DNA of 16,509 nt, taken from positions 1 to 16,509 of the forward strand of contig JBEBXQ010000110.1 of assembly GCA_040391535.1 (NCBI GenBank), written 5' to 3'. Shown here in pieces: positions 7,885 through 15,649 of the stretch. Made by a program: the position numbers and the translations under genes. Numbering within the stretch: position 1 is the first letter of the stretch; the number at the start of each line of letters is the position of its first letter. Source of the DNA: JBEBXQ01 sp040391535. Lineage in GTDB: Bacteria; Bacteroidota; Bacteroidia; Cytophagales; Spirosomataceae. The notes beneath the pieces are model-generated. The model was not told where the DNA came from, ran no database searches, and was given only the letters and a program-made list of their open reading frames with translations.

Positions 7885-8258
7885 CCCTGAGGCGGACGGA
7901 ATAATGACCCTGACGAAGTTTGTGCATGAAGCTGGGGCCGGTCCGGACCGAAATCTGCCTTCACCAGCCAGATCGCCGTCCTGAAACAGAATGTACCACT
8001 GCTTTGTAACGGAATGAAAACCACATGCTGGATTTCAAATTTTTTAAACGGTAGCTGCATGTCCTTTTCATCGTCATTGTCGTCAATATCCTGTCCCCAA
8101 TAGTGCATAGACAGAAAATCCATCACACCGATCGCCGGATTCAGCGCTTTGTGCTCCGTGTAATGCCTTACCAGAGAAGGTAATTTCAGAACCTGATACA
8201 AGGAAGTTGTATCAGTAAGGGCAATGGTCAGAAGTATATATAAAAAAAGCTTTTTCAA
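7881..8258 (-). CDS. Small secreted protein, paralog of the 134-aa protein, upstream of metal efflux pump
   Basis: I do not recognise a named family. The 125-aa product starts at a TTG codon (8256-8258); an in-frame TAA lies two codons upstream and the next in-frame ATG is internal, so TTG is the only start that keeps the signal peptide (MKKLFLYILLTIALTDTTSLYQ). The mature part aligns with the neighbouring 134-aa product: LPSLVRHYTEH / IPGLVKHYYQH, FLSMHY / FLQLHY, then LP and EIQH / EIHH. His32, His36, His52 and His78 are shared. A strongly acidic patch (DIDDNDDEKD, 57-66) and a C-terminal RPPQG follow. It lies 92 nt upstream of the pump gene in the same orientation and is probably co-transcribed. 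A periplasmic metal-binding accessory role is inferred from position, His residues and acidity. It has no full-length membrane helix after the signal peptide. Confidence 0.72.
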   Translation of the reverse strand: MKKLFLYILLTIALTDTTSLYQVLKLPSLVRHYTEHKALNPAIGVMDFLSMHYWGQDIDDNDDEKDMQLPFKKFEIQHVVFIPLQSSGTFCFRTAIWLVKADFGPDRPQLHAQTSSGSLFRPPQG

Positions 8259-8534
8259 GATTTATTAACAGGTGGGCAGGTTTGGCCTCCCGGCGGATCT
8301 TACCGTTTGCGGATTTGATCTCCGGTGCGCAGACTTACCTTTGTCCGACAATACAATAAATCGCATCTGCTCCGGTACAGAAGCAGCGCATGAAGTTCCT
8401 GACAGAAAGTACTTCAGGTCATTATTGAGAAAAACGGAATGATTTGCAGGATCATCTTACAGATACTGATCAACTCATCACTTATACTTCAGTGAAGATA
8501 ATACGATCAAACACAATAATAAACAGAAACCAGC
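8259..8534. other. Gap between the two small paralogs, with recurrent ACTTCAG motif
   Basis: I see no gene in these 276 bases. The sequence TACTTCAG occurs at 8410-8417 and 8485-8492, and ACTTCAGG also occurs at 7844-7851 in the next gap of the same locus. The copy at 8487-8497 is part of a small palindrome (CTTCA G TGAAG), and the copy at 8411 pairs with TGAAGT at 8391-8396. They could be operator half-sites or RNA hairpins. No TAnnTTTG box was found for the minus-strand gene at 8258, which may rely on read-through from the 134-aa gene. Confidence 0.35.
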
Positions 8535-8939
8535 TTAGCAGGAAGCGAAGGAATGCAGGTTGTTTGGTGGATCTACCAGGGTATTGTAAGGTAGGAAAGA
8601 GTAAAAATTCTCCCAATAAAAGCCATCCGGAGTAATCACAGAAATCACCTGATCCGGGAAAAGCTGAGGAACCTGGAATTTAAAAGAAATCAGGTGATGG
8701 ATTTCATGCCAGTGATAGGAAGGGAGAGCATCATGTGACTTGTCCTGATGCTTGGACCCGGCTTTATAATGCAGCTGCAAAAATTCAGTCACCGATATTT
8801 TACCGTCACTTTCTGACAGGTGCTGATAATAATGTTTCACCAGCCCGGGAATACCTTTTATCTCATCCTGATCATGGACCGGCAAAACGCCGCCAATCAG
8901 GATTTGAAAAAACAGTATTATGGCCAGCAATTGTTTCAT
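8535..8939 (-). CDS. Small secreted His-rich protein, paralog of the 125-aa protein
   Basis: No named family is recognised. The 134-aa product begins at ATG 8937-8939 with a signal peptide (MKQLLAIILFFQILIGGVLP, cleavage near residue 20). It contains 11 His, most of them in residues 36-82: HYYQH, LQLHY, SKHQDKSHD and YHWHEIHH. The core aligns with the next gene (four His in common: 36, 40, 57 and 82), so the two arose by duplication and diverged strongly; only this copy kept the dense HQDKSHD/HWHEIHH section. It ends in FASC, with a single Cys134. It is the first gene of the minus-strand metal efflux block, 276 nt from its paralog, with a -7 box directly upstream. A periplasmic divalent-metal binding or buffering role is inferred from location and composition; it is not demonstrated. 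Confidence 0.75.
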   Translation of the reverse strand: MKQLLAIILFFQILIGGVLPVHDQDEIKGIPGLVKHYYQHLSESDGKISVTEFLQLHYKAGSKHQDKSHDALPSYHWHEIHHLISFKFQVPQLFPDQVISVITPDGFYWENFYSFLPYNTLVDPPNNLHSFASC

Positions 8940-8962
8940 TGTTCAGAGACCGCTTAAGGAGA

Positions 8963-8970
8963 CAAAACTA
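8963..8970 (-). promoter_or_regulatory. Bacteroidota -7 box for the 134-aa gene and efflux block
   Basis: Read on the minus strand this is TAGTTTTG, a full match to TAnnTTTG, 23 nt before the ATG at 8939. A TTTG lies further upstream (8995-8998, minus strand) at a 24-nt spacing, slightly longer than usual for a -33 element. Confidence 0.5.
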
Positions 8971-9094
8971 CAAAGTATAAGGAATTTCTCTTCACAAATC
9001 TGCAAAAATCCAGTTATATCCTGAAATAGGTACAAACTACTGCCTGTTAAATCTTTAACCTTGCAGAATATTATACATTGTGCAATAAATAAAC

Positions 9095-9102
9095 GAACTT
9101 TG
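9095..9102 (+). promoter_or_regulatory. Possible -7 box for priA
   Basis: GAACTTTG differs from TAnnTTTG at one position and lies 32 nt before the preferred ATG at 9135. No well-spaced -33 element is seen. It shares the divergent gap with the promoter of the efflux block. Confidence 0.3.
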
Positions 9103-9134
9103 CACCCGGAATTATACAATTGATAAACTTCTCC

Positions 9135-11636
9135 ATGGTGCAGGGGCTTTCACTTTTTGAAGAAACGACCTTATTTGCTGACCTGATATTACCCGTACCC
9201 ATCCCGAGGTTATTCACGTACAGAGTTCCGAGGGCTATGGCTGAAAAAATACAGACCGGTGCCCGCGTGATCGTTCAGTTCGGAAGTAAACGGGTACTCA
9301 CGGCACTGGTCTCCCGGATCCATGAAACTCCTCCTGCCCAATACCAGGCAAAATACATTCTGGAGTTGCTTGATGACGATCCGCTTGTGACACATCACCA
9401 GCTGGAACTGTTTCGCTGGATGGCCGATTACTACCTCTGTGATATAGGTGAAGTGATGAATGTGGCCATTCCGGCCGGACTGAAAATTTCCAGTGAATCG
9501 AAGGTGCAGTTCAATCCGGATTTCGAATACCCTGATCTGCTTACTCCCATCGAAGAAGTTATCCTGGATGAAATCAAAAAACACAATTCCCTGACCTACG
9601 ATGAGATTGCCAGACTGGCGGATCAGAAAAATATCACATCTGTCATCAAGTCGCTGGTGGGGAAAAAAGCGATTATCCTGTTTGAGGAAGTCAAAGAAAA
9701 ATACAAACCCAAGACAGCCCGGAAAATAAGGCTTAACCAGGCTTATCTGGCAGAAGCCGATCTCAATCGCCTGCTGGCCTCTGTGGAAAAGCAACCAAAG
9801 CAGCAGGACATCCTCTTAAAATACCTTAGTTACGTACCGGTTTTCAACAATCCGGATCTCAATAAAAAAGGAGTAGAAAAATCAATTTTCCTGCATGACG
9901 ACGGGTTATCGGATTCCTCGCTTAACCTGTTGCTGAAAAAAGAGATCTTTGAGCAGTTTGAAGTAACTGTTTCCCGGTTTGGTGATCTCCCTGTCATGCC
10001 TGATATACATTTCGAACTCACGGACCTGCAACAGAAAGCTGTTCATCAGATCAGTGAGCAGTTTCAGGAAAAGGAAACGGTATTGCTGCACGGTATCACC
10101 GGCAGCGGAAAAACAGAAGTATATATTCACCTGATCAGGCAGGCGCTGGACAGCGGCACCCAGGTGCTGTTTTTACTTCCGGAAATCGCACTGACCACAC
10201 AGATCGTAGTCAGGCTGCGCAAGGTTTTCGGAGATCAGATGGGCATTTATCATTCCAAATTTTCAGACAATGAAAGAGTGGAAGTATGGAAAGGTATCGT
10301 TGACGGAAAATACCCGTTTGTGGTAGGTGTACGCTCGGCCATCTTCCTGCCGTTTGACAACCTGGGACTGATTATTGTCGACGAAGAACACGAAACTTCA
10401 TACAAACAGCATGACCCCGCGCCAAGGTATCATGCCCGTGACATGGCGGTAATGATGGCCTATTTACATAAAGGCAAAGCATTGCTGGGTTCAGCGACTC
10501 CGTCACTCGAAAGCTATTATCATGCCCGTACCGGGCGATATGGACTGGTGGAAATGCTTGAACGGTACGGTAACGCAACACTTCCGCGGTTTGTATTGAT
10601 TGATACAAAGGATGAAAAGAAAAAAGGGAAAATGAAAACAGAGTTTTCCCCGGCACTGATTGAGCAGATCAATGCGAACCTTGAAAACAACGAGCAAACC
10701 ATTCTTTTCCAGAACCGGAGAGGCTACTCGCCTTATCTGCAATGCGAAGAATGTAACTGGATCAGCGAGTGTCATAATTGTGACGTCAGCCTCACCTACC
10801 ACATGAAGGCCGGAGAGCTGCGCTGCCATTACTGCGGCCATAAGGAATTTGTTCCGCGAACCTGCCCGGCCTGCGGATCTACCAAAGTAAGGACCATGGG
10901 TTTCGGGACCGAAAAAATTGAAGATACGCTTAAACTTCAGTTCCCTACGGCACGCATACAACGGATGGACCTGGATACAACCAGGGCCAAAAACGCTTAT
11001 CAGCAGATCATTCAGGAATTTGAAAACGGACAGATTGATATTCTGGTAGGGACCCAGATGGTAAGTAAGGGACTGGATTTTGACAATGTCACGACAGTCG
11101 GCATTTTTGATGCAGACCGGATGATTAATTTTCCTGAATTCAGGGCAACCGAACGTTCATTTCAGATGCTGACCCAGGTAAGCGGCAGAGCCGGCAGGAG
11201 AAGTGCCAAACCCGGCAATGTGCTCATACAGACCAGTCAGGTTTCACATCCTTTACTGGAAAGAATCATCAACGGTGATTACACCGGTATGTATGAGCAG
11301 GAAATACAGGAAAGAGAGTCCTATAACTATCCTCCGTTCTCACGACTGATCAGACTGATCGTTAAACATAAAGAAGAAGATATAGCTTCACGAACTGCGG
11401 GGAAACTCGCCGCACTGCTATTGCCCGAATTGGGCTCCGGCAGGGTACTCGGCCCGCAGCCCCCGCTCATTGAACGTATCCGAAATCAGTATTTGTTTGA
11501 AATTCTCATCAAACTTGAGAGAGAAAAGATTAATTTTAAGGCCGTAAAGTCATTTATACGAGACAAAGTAACTGATATTATGACTGACAAGACCTTAAGA
11601 GGGATTAATGTTACCATTGACGTAGATTGCTCATAA
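9135..11636 (+). CDS. priA: Primosomal protein N' (replication restart helicase PriA)
   Basis: The 833-aa product is the 3'-to-5' superfamily 2 helicase that reloads the replisome at stalled forks. The N-terminal DNA-binding domain begins with LFADLILPVPIPRLFTYRVP. The helicase core has Walker A GSGKT (323-327), DEEH box (416-419), GSATPSLES, motif V GTQMVSKGLDFD and motif VI VSGRAGR (682-688). Eight Cys in four CxxC pairs between residues 537 and 580 form the two-zinc insertion typical of PriA. All catalytic elements are intact. The frame is open back to a TTG at 9120 (5 codons longer), but ATG 9135 is preferred because it leaves a leader after the possible -7 box and lies closer to the conserved LFADLILP. 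The gene is divergent from the efflux block. No clear terminator follows, so read-through into pyk, 83 nt downstream, is possible. Confidence 0.96.
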   Translation: MVQGLSLFEETTLFADLILPVPIPRLFTYRVPRAMAEKIQTGARVIVQFGSKRVLTALVSRIHETPPAQYQAKYILELLDDDPLVTHHQLELFRWMADYYLCDIGEVMNVAIPAGLKISSESKVQFNPDFEYPDLLTPIEEVILDEIKKHNSLTYDEIARLADQKNITSVIKSLVGKKAIILFEEVKEKYKPKTARKIRLNQAYLAEADLNRLLASVEKQPKQQDILLKYLSYVPVFNNPDLNKKGVEKSIFLHDDGLSDSSLNLLLKKEIFEQFEVTVSRFGDLPVMPDIHFELTDLQQKAVHQISEQFQEKETVLLHGITGSGKTEVYIHLIRQALDSGTQVLFLLPEIALTTQIVVRLRKVFGDQMGIYHSKFSDNERVEVWKGIVDGKYPFVVGVRSAIFLPFDNLGLIIVDEEHETSYKQHDPAPRYHARDMAVMMAYLHKGKALLGSATPSLESYYHARTGRYGLVEMLERYGNATLPRFVLIDTKDEKKKGKMKTEFSPALIEQINANLENNEQTILFQNRRGYSPYLQCEECNWISECHNCDVSLTYHMKAGELRCHYCGHKEFVPRTCPACGSTKVRTMGFGTEKIEDTLKLQFPTARIQRMDLDTTRAKNAYQQIIQEFENGQIDILVGTQMVSKGLDFDNVTTVGIFDADRMINFPEFRATERSFQMLTQVSGRAGRRSAKPGNVLIQTSQVSHPLLERIINGDYTGMYEQEIQERESYNYPPFSRLIRLIVKHKEEDIASRTAGKLAALLLPELGSGRVLGPQPPLIERIRNQYLFEILIKLEREKINFKAVKSFIRDKVTDIMTDKTLRGINVTIDVDCS

Positions 11637-11677
11637 CAAGGCAATTGCTTCATAATCGTTATTAAAATCAAATAAAT

Positions 11678-11692
11678 GCTTAATCATTAAGC
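11678..11692. promoter_or_regulatory. 15-bp palindrome upstream of pyk
   Basis: GCTTAAT and ATTAAGC are perfect inverted repeats separated by a single C, 27 nt before the pyk ATG. The size and symmetry fit a dimeric regulator's operator, or a small hairpin in the leader. No -7 box is seen in this 83-nt gap. Confidence 0.35.
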
Positions 11693-11719
11693 GGCAAAAC
11701 AGGAAATAATAAAACCTAT

Positions 11720-13159
11720 ATGTATCCGAAAAAAACCAAAATTGTTGCCACGGTAGGCCCGACTTCTGAAAGCAAAGAGTCTCTTTTAGAACTGGCTAAC
11801 GCCGGTGTAAATGTATTCAGGTTAAACTTCTCACATGGTACCCATGAAGATCATTTAGCTCGCCTCAAAAAAATCCGTGAAATTAATGAGGAACACGGCC
11901 GTAACCTGTGTATTCTTCAGGACTTGCAGGGACCTAAAATCCGGATTGGAAATGTGGCTGAAAAAGATGGGGTACTCATTGAGCCCGGAAATGAATTGAT
12001 TTTTACCAACGCCGAAGTATTGGGAACTGCCGAAATGGTAAGCACCCCCTACGACGGAATGTATAATGATGTGAATATCGGTGACCGGATTCTGCTGGAT
12101 GACGGAAAACTGGAAGTACTCGTAAAAAGAATTGAAGGCCCTAACGTCATTACGGAAGTAGTTTACGGTGGTTACCTGAAATCTAAAAAAGGAGTAAACC
12201 TGCCCAATACCAAGGTCTCTATGCCTTCTGTTACTGAAAAGGATTACATTGATCTTGAATTCGGCCTTGAAAATGACGTTGAATGGGTAGCGCTCTCTTT
12301 TGTCAGACAGGCATCTGACGTAGAAAAGGTAAAGGAATATATCCGCAGTAAAGGCAAACAGACCCGTGTTGTAGCCAAAATTGAAAAACCGGAAGCCATC
12401 GCCAATATCGACAGTATCATCGAAGCGACGGATGCCATTATGGTGGCGCGCGGCGACCTTGGCGTAGAAATGGCTGCTGAAGAGGTGCCCCTGATCCAGA
12501 AGATGATTGTTGAAAAATGCAACAAAGCATCCAAACCGGTGATTGTAGCCACTCAGATGCTCGAAAGTATGATTGACAGCCCCCGGCCTACACGCGCAGA
12601 AATCAACGATGTTGCCAACTCTGTAATGGACGGTGCTGACGCGGTGATGCTGAGTGCGGAGACGGCTTCAGGGAAATACCCTGTACTTGCCGTTGAGAAT
12701 ATGAGCAAAACCATTTTGCAGGTAGAGATGAATTCACCTTCTCTGTACTACAAATACCACGCACACGTCAATACTGTCCCGGGGCCATCCCTGCTGAACG
12801 ATAACGTGGTTATGAGCGCCTGCCGGCTTGCACGTGATACCAATGCCAAAGCTATTATCGGCATTACCAATTCCGGCTATACTTCATTCCGGATTTCGCA
12901 CCACCGTCCGAATGCCAATCTGATCATATTTACCTCCAACAAATTCCTGATGAACCTGTTAGGACTTTACTGGGGTACCCGCGTTTTCTATTATGAAGTA
13001 CCTGATAATTTCTCGACAGACCAGCTGATCGATAACATCAAGCAGATTCTGATTGAAAAAGGGGAACTTGAAAAAGGAGACGTATTCATCAATACATTAA
13101 GCATGCCCTTCACAGGTCGCGGAAAAACCAATGCGCTGCGTTTGGGTGTTGTAGAATAA
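11720..13159 (+). CDS. pyk: Pyruvate kinase
   Basis: The 479-aa product converts phosphoenolpyruvate and ADP to pyruvate and ATP, the last step of glycolysis. It starts with KTKIVATVGPTSES and has FRLNFSHGTHEDH (nucleotide and K+ site region) followed by the inserted B domain. The active-site signature is VAKIEKPEAI with Lys220 and Glu222, then MVARGDLGVE with Asp246; these numbers equal those of the E. coli enzyme. TQMLESMIDSPRPTRAEINDVANSVMDGADAVMLSAETASGKYP-type motifs follow. The C-terminal domain (about 345-479) is of normal size, and the PEP-utiliser extension of some Gram-positive enzymes is absent. Allosteric effectors cannot be read from the sequence. The A/T-rich leader carries a palindrome at 11678-11692, and an AGGAA lies at 11701. 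Confidence 0.97.
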   Translation: MYPKKTKIVATVGPTSESKESLLELANAGVNVFRLNFSHGTHEDHLARLKKIREINEEHGRNLCILQDLQGPKIRIGNVAEKDGVLIEPGNELIFTNAEVLGTAEMVSTPYDGMYNDVNIGDRILLDDGKLEVLVKRIEGPNVITEVVYGGYLKSKKGVNLPNTKVSMPSVTEKDYIDLEFGLENDVEWVALSFVRQASDVEKVKEYIRSKGKQTRVVAKIEKPEAIANIDSIIEATDAIMVARGDLGVEMAAEEVPLIQKMIVEKCNKASKPVIVATQMLESMIDSPRPTRAEINDVANSVMDGADAVMLSAETASGKYPVLAVENMSKTILQVEMNSPSLYYKYHAHVNTVPGPSLLNDNVVMSACRLARDTNAKAIIGITNSGYTSFRISHHRPNANLIIFTSNKFLMNLLGLYWGTRVFYYEVPDNFSTDQLIDNIKQILIEKGELEKGDVFINTLSMPFTGRGKTNALRLGVVE

Positions 13160-13194
13160 CCGATATTTTTTGAACCAAATCACCAATCCTGAGG

Positions 13195-13250
13195 TTAACC
13201 AACTGTAAGTAATTTAATAAATATTTAACAGTTGGTTAATCTGTTTTTCA
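13195..13250 (+). terminator. Inverted repeat between pyk and the amidophosphoribosyltransferase gene
   Basis: TTAACCAACTGT (13195-13206) pairs perfectly with ACAGTTGGTTAA (13228-13239) around a 21-nt A/T-rich loop, and TCTGTTTTT follows. It probably ends the pyk transcript, 36 nt after its stop. Because it also lies 32 nt before the next gene's ATG, it could instead be a leader structure or operator of that gene. Confidence 0.5.
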
Positions 13251-13271
13251 TCAAACTTACGACTTCCAGAT

Positions 13272-15164
13272 ATGAGCGACGCAATTAAGCACGAATGTGG
13301 TATAGCTCTCATTCGTTTGCGTAAACCTTATCAGTATTACATTGATAAGTATCAAACACCGCTTTATGCAGTCCATAAGCTGAATGTGCTTATGGAAAAG
13401 CAGGTAAACCGCGGGCAGGATGGTGCCGGGGTAGCCAATATTAAGTTAGACGTTAAAGCCGGCAGCCGCTACATCAGCCGGTACCGGTCAGTAGACCAGC
13501 AACCATTGGCGGATATCTTTCGCCGGATTCACAAAAAATTCAGAAAAGGCCTTAAAGACCATAAAGACAAATCCCTGGACGGCAAATGGCTGCAGGAAAA
13601 CGTTGCCTTTACCGGTGAAGTATGGCTGGGGCACCTGCGCTATGGCACGCACGGGGCCAATGAAATTGAAAACTGCCACCCTATGCTTCGTCAGAGCAAC
13701 TGGCGCAGCCGTAACCTGGTGATGGCCGGGAATTTCAACATGACCAATGTTGATCTCCTTTTCGACAAACTGGTGTCTTTAGGGCAACATCCGAAAGAAA
13801 AGGTGGATACCGTTACGGTAATGGAGAAAATAGGACATTTTCTGGACGAAGAAAATCAAAGAGTATTCGAAAGATTCAAGAGCACTTACGAAAACCCTGA
13901 ACTTTCGGATATTATACAGGAAAATATTGACCTGCAGCGTGTGCTGTACCGTTCATGCCGCGACTTCGACGGAGGATATGCCATGTGCGGACTCACCGGT
14001 TACGGTGCTGCTTTTGTTATCAGGGACCCTTCGGGTATCCGGCCGGCATTTTATTATTCCGATGATGAAGTGGTGGTGGTAGCCTCTGAAAAACAAGCGA
14101 TCAAAGCCGCTTTCAATGTAGAATATGGCCAGATCCGGGAAATCACACCAGGCAGTGCGCTGATTATTGACAAATCAGGAGACTTCAGAGAAGCCCCTGT
14201 GCTACCCCCTCTGGAAAAACGGTCGTGCAGCTTTGAGAGAATTTATTTCTCCCGTGGCACCGATCCGGATATTTACAATGAAAGAAAACAACTGGGCAAG
14301 CTGCTGATTCCTCAGATTCTGAAGGAAATCAATTACGATCTCGAAAATACGATCTTTTCGTATATACCCAACACAGCCGAAACGTCTTTCTTCGGTATCA
14401 TCGAAGGACTTGAAGAGCACCTTGCCAAAAACAGGAAAAAAGCCATTATGGATGGTATCCTGTTTGAAGAGGAACTCGATAAGGTGCTGTCGTTCAGGCC
14501 AAGAATCGAAAAGCTCGTCACCAAGGATGTGAAGTCACGCACCTTTATTACAGCTGACGAGTTCCGTGATTCCATGGTTTCCAGCGTGTATGACACTACT
14601 TTTGAAGTGGTAAAAAAAGGAGTGGATACCCTGGTCATCATTGACGATTCCATTGTAAGAGGGACTACCCTGGAGAAGAGCATTCTGACCATGCTGGACC
14701 GGCTCAATCCAAAGAAAATTGTCATTGTATCTTCTGCCCCGCAAATACGTTTTCCGGATTGCTACGGCATTGATATGTCGAAAATGAAGGACTTCATTGC
14801 TTTCAGGGCCGTCCTTAAACTGATGAAAGACCGTCAGATGGATTATCTGCGGGAGGAAGTTTATACACAGGCAACTGTTGCGATCGCCACCCAGAATGCC
14901 GATGAAACCAATTATATAAAAGCGCTTTATGAGCCATTCACGGATGAAGAGATCTCTGAAAAAGTGGCTGAAATTGTAAAGCCTAAAGGTATGAAGGCTG
15001 AATTATCTGTCATTTATCAGACCGTTGAAAACCTGCATAAGGCATGTCCGAATCATAAGGGCGACTGGTATTTTACAGGAAATTATCCGACTCAGGGAGG
15101 TAACAGGGTTGTGAATAAAGCCTATATTAACTTCCATGAAGGAAAACTGGTAAGGGCATATTAA
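13272..15164 (+). CDS. purF: Amidophosphoribosyltransferase, long Bacteroidota variant
   Basis: The 630-aa product carries a class II glutamine amidotransferase domain and a PRPP-binding phosphoribosyltransferase domain, the architecture of the first step of purine synthesis (PRPP + glutamine to phosphoribosylamine). The predicted nucleophile Cys9 (HECGIALIRL) would be exposed after an 8-residue propeptide is removed. NRGQDGAG, GHLRYGTHG and GNFNMTN form the glutamine site. The PRPP loop IIDDSIVRGTT spans 457-466. At 630 aa it exceeds typical PurF (about 470-510), with extra sequence before the PRPP loop (about 385-430) and a long C-terminal section. Of the Fe-S ligand positions of the B. subtilis type, Cys is seen at 319, 497 and 592, but the position next to FTG is Tyr600. 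Many Bacteroidota carry this form beside a canonical PurF, so its exact role is less certain than the fold. It is monocistronic and followed by a strong terminator. Confidence 0.88.
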   Translation: MSDAIKHECGIALIRLRKPYQYYIDKYQTPLYAVHKLNVLMEKQVNRGQDGAGVANIKLDVKAGSRYISRYRSVDQQPLADIFRRIHKKFRKGLKDHKDKSLDGKWLQENVAFTGEVWLGHLRYGTHGANEIENCHPMLRQSNWRSRNLVMAGNFNMTNVDLLFDKLVSLGQHPKEKVDTVTVMEKIGHFLDEENQRVFERFKSTYENPELSDIIQENIDLQRVLYRSCRDFDGGYAMCGLTGYGAAFVIRDPSGIRPAFYYSDDEVVVVASEKQAIKAAFNVEYGQIREITPGSALIIDKSGDFREAPVLPPLEKRSCSFERIYFSRGTDPDIYNERKQLGKLLIPQILKEINYDLENTIFSYIPNTAETSFFGIIEGLEEHLAKNRKKAIMDGILFEEELDKVLSFRPRIEKLVTKDVKSRTFITADEFRDSMVSSVYDTTFEVVKKGVDTLVIIDDSIVRGTTLEKSILTMLDRLNPKKIVIVSSAPQIRFPDCYGIDMSKMKDFIAFRAVLKLMKDRQMDYLREEVYTQATVAIATQNADETNYIKALYEPFTDEEISEKVAEIVKPKGMKAELSVIYQTVENLHKACPNHKGDWYFTGNYPTQGGNRVVNKAYINFHEGKLVRAY

Positions 15165-15178
15165 GTCCCCATAGTATA

Positions 15179-15230
15179 TAAACGAAAAGACCGCCTTACT
15201 ATTCAGAAGGCGGTCTTTTCGTTTAACAGC
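15179..15230 (+). terminator. Strong terminator after the amidophosphoribosyltransferase gene
   Basis: Arms 15179-15197 and 15207-15225 are perfectly complementary over 19 bp (core AAAAGACCGCCTT / AAGGCGGTCTTTT) with a 9-nt loop. The 3' arm is T-rich. It starts 14 nt after the stop codon, and its symmetric A/T flanks would allow function on both strands. Confidence 0.88.
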
Positions 15231-15339
15231 TCCCCTTCCCGAAAATATTCTAAAATTTTACAAACCACATTCTCCAAATTTTCGTTATATTAGTAGTTTG
15301 TTTATTTCAACAACGAAATATTATTTTCAGAAGATTTTC

Positions 15340-15588
15340 ATGAAACTTATATTAAATATTATTCTGATTCTGCTGTTACTAACCGCTTTTGTTCCTCCGT
15401 TCAGAAGATTTATGTTTCACATCCTTGTAGGCAGACAATTAATCAAACAACAAAAAAAAGCAGAAGAAGCTTTTCGTAAAACTCACGCAAACAATAATCG
15501 CGTTCATGTTGAGCACAACACTCACAACACGGGCAGTTCCCGCTTCAAAGGCGGAGAATACGTAGATTATGAGGAAATTAAAGATTAG
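15340..15588 (+). CDS. Small membrane-anchored protein, DUF4834-like
   Basis: This 82-aa protein has one N-terminal hydrophobic segment (MKLILNIILILLLLTAFVPP, about 2-18), then basic residues (FRRFMFHILVGRQLIKQQKK), a short Asn/His-rich stretch (THANNNRVHVEHNTHN) and a conserved-looking acidic end, GEYVDYEEIKD. That layout and terminal motif resemble DUF4834 membrane proteins of Bacteroidota, whose function is unknown; the family assignment is from memory of the pattern. The frame is open back to a TTG at 15298, but ATG 15340 is preferred because it begins at the membrane segment. Only a near-match to a -7 box (TAGTTTG around 15294) is seen upstream. It lies 91 nt before the esterase gene in the same direction, with no obvious terminator between them. 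Confidence 0.7.
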   Translation: MKLILNIILILLLLTAFVPPFRRFMFHILVGRQLIKQQKKAEEAFRKTHANNNRVHVEHNTHNTGSSRFKGGEYVDYEEIKD

Positions 15589-15649
15589 CAGCGTTTCTGT
15601 CAATTCCCTATTATTTTCAGTCAAAGTTCGCTTTTTTGCCTGAATGCCC

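Noticed and set aside
8336..8343. Plus-strand TACCTTTG, a perfect -7 consensus, between the two small paralogs
   Set aside because: No plus-strand gene follows; it would only drive antisense RNA across the 134-aa gene. An 8-mer with two free positions is expected by chance at this frequency, so it is not reported as a promoter.
8735..8980. 81-codon plus-strand open frame over the 134-aa small gene
   Set aside because: The minus-strand frame has a signal peptide and a paralog next door; the plus-strand frame has neither and runs into the divergent promoter region.
9210..9794. 194-codon minus-strand open frame opposite priA
   Set aside because: It is fully antisense to the conserved N-terminal half of priA and its Phe/Gln/His-rich translation is typical of an antisense shadow.
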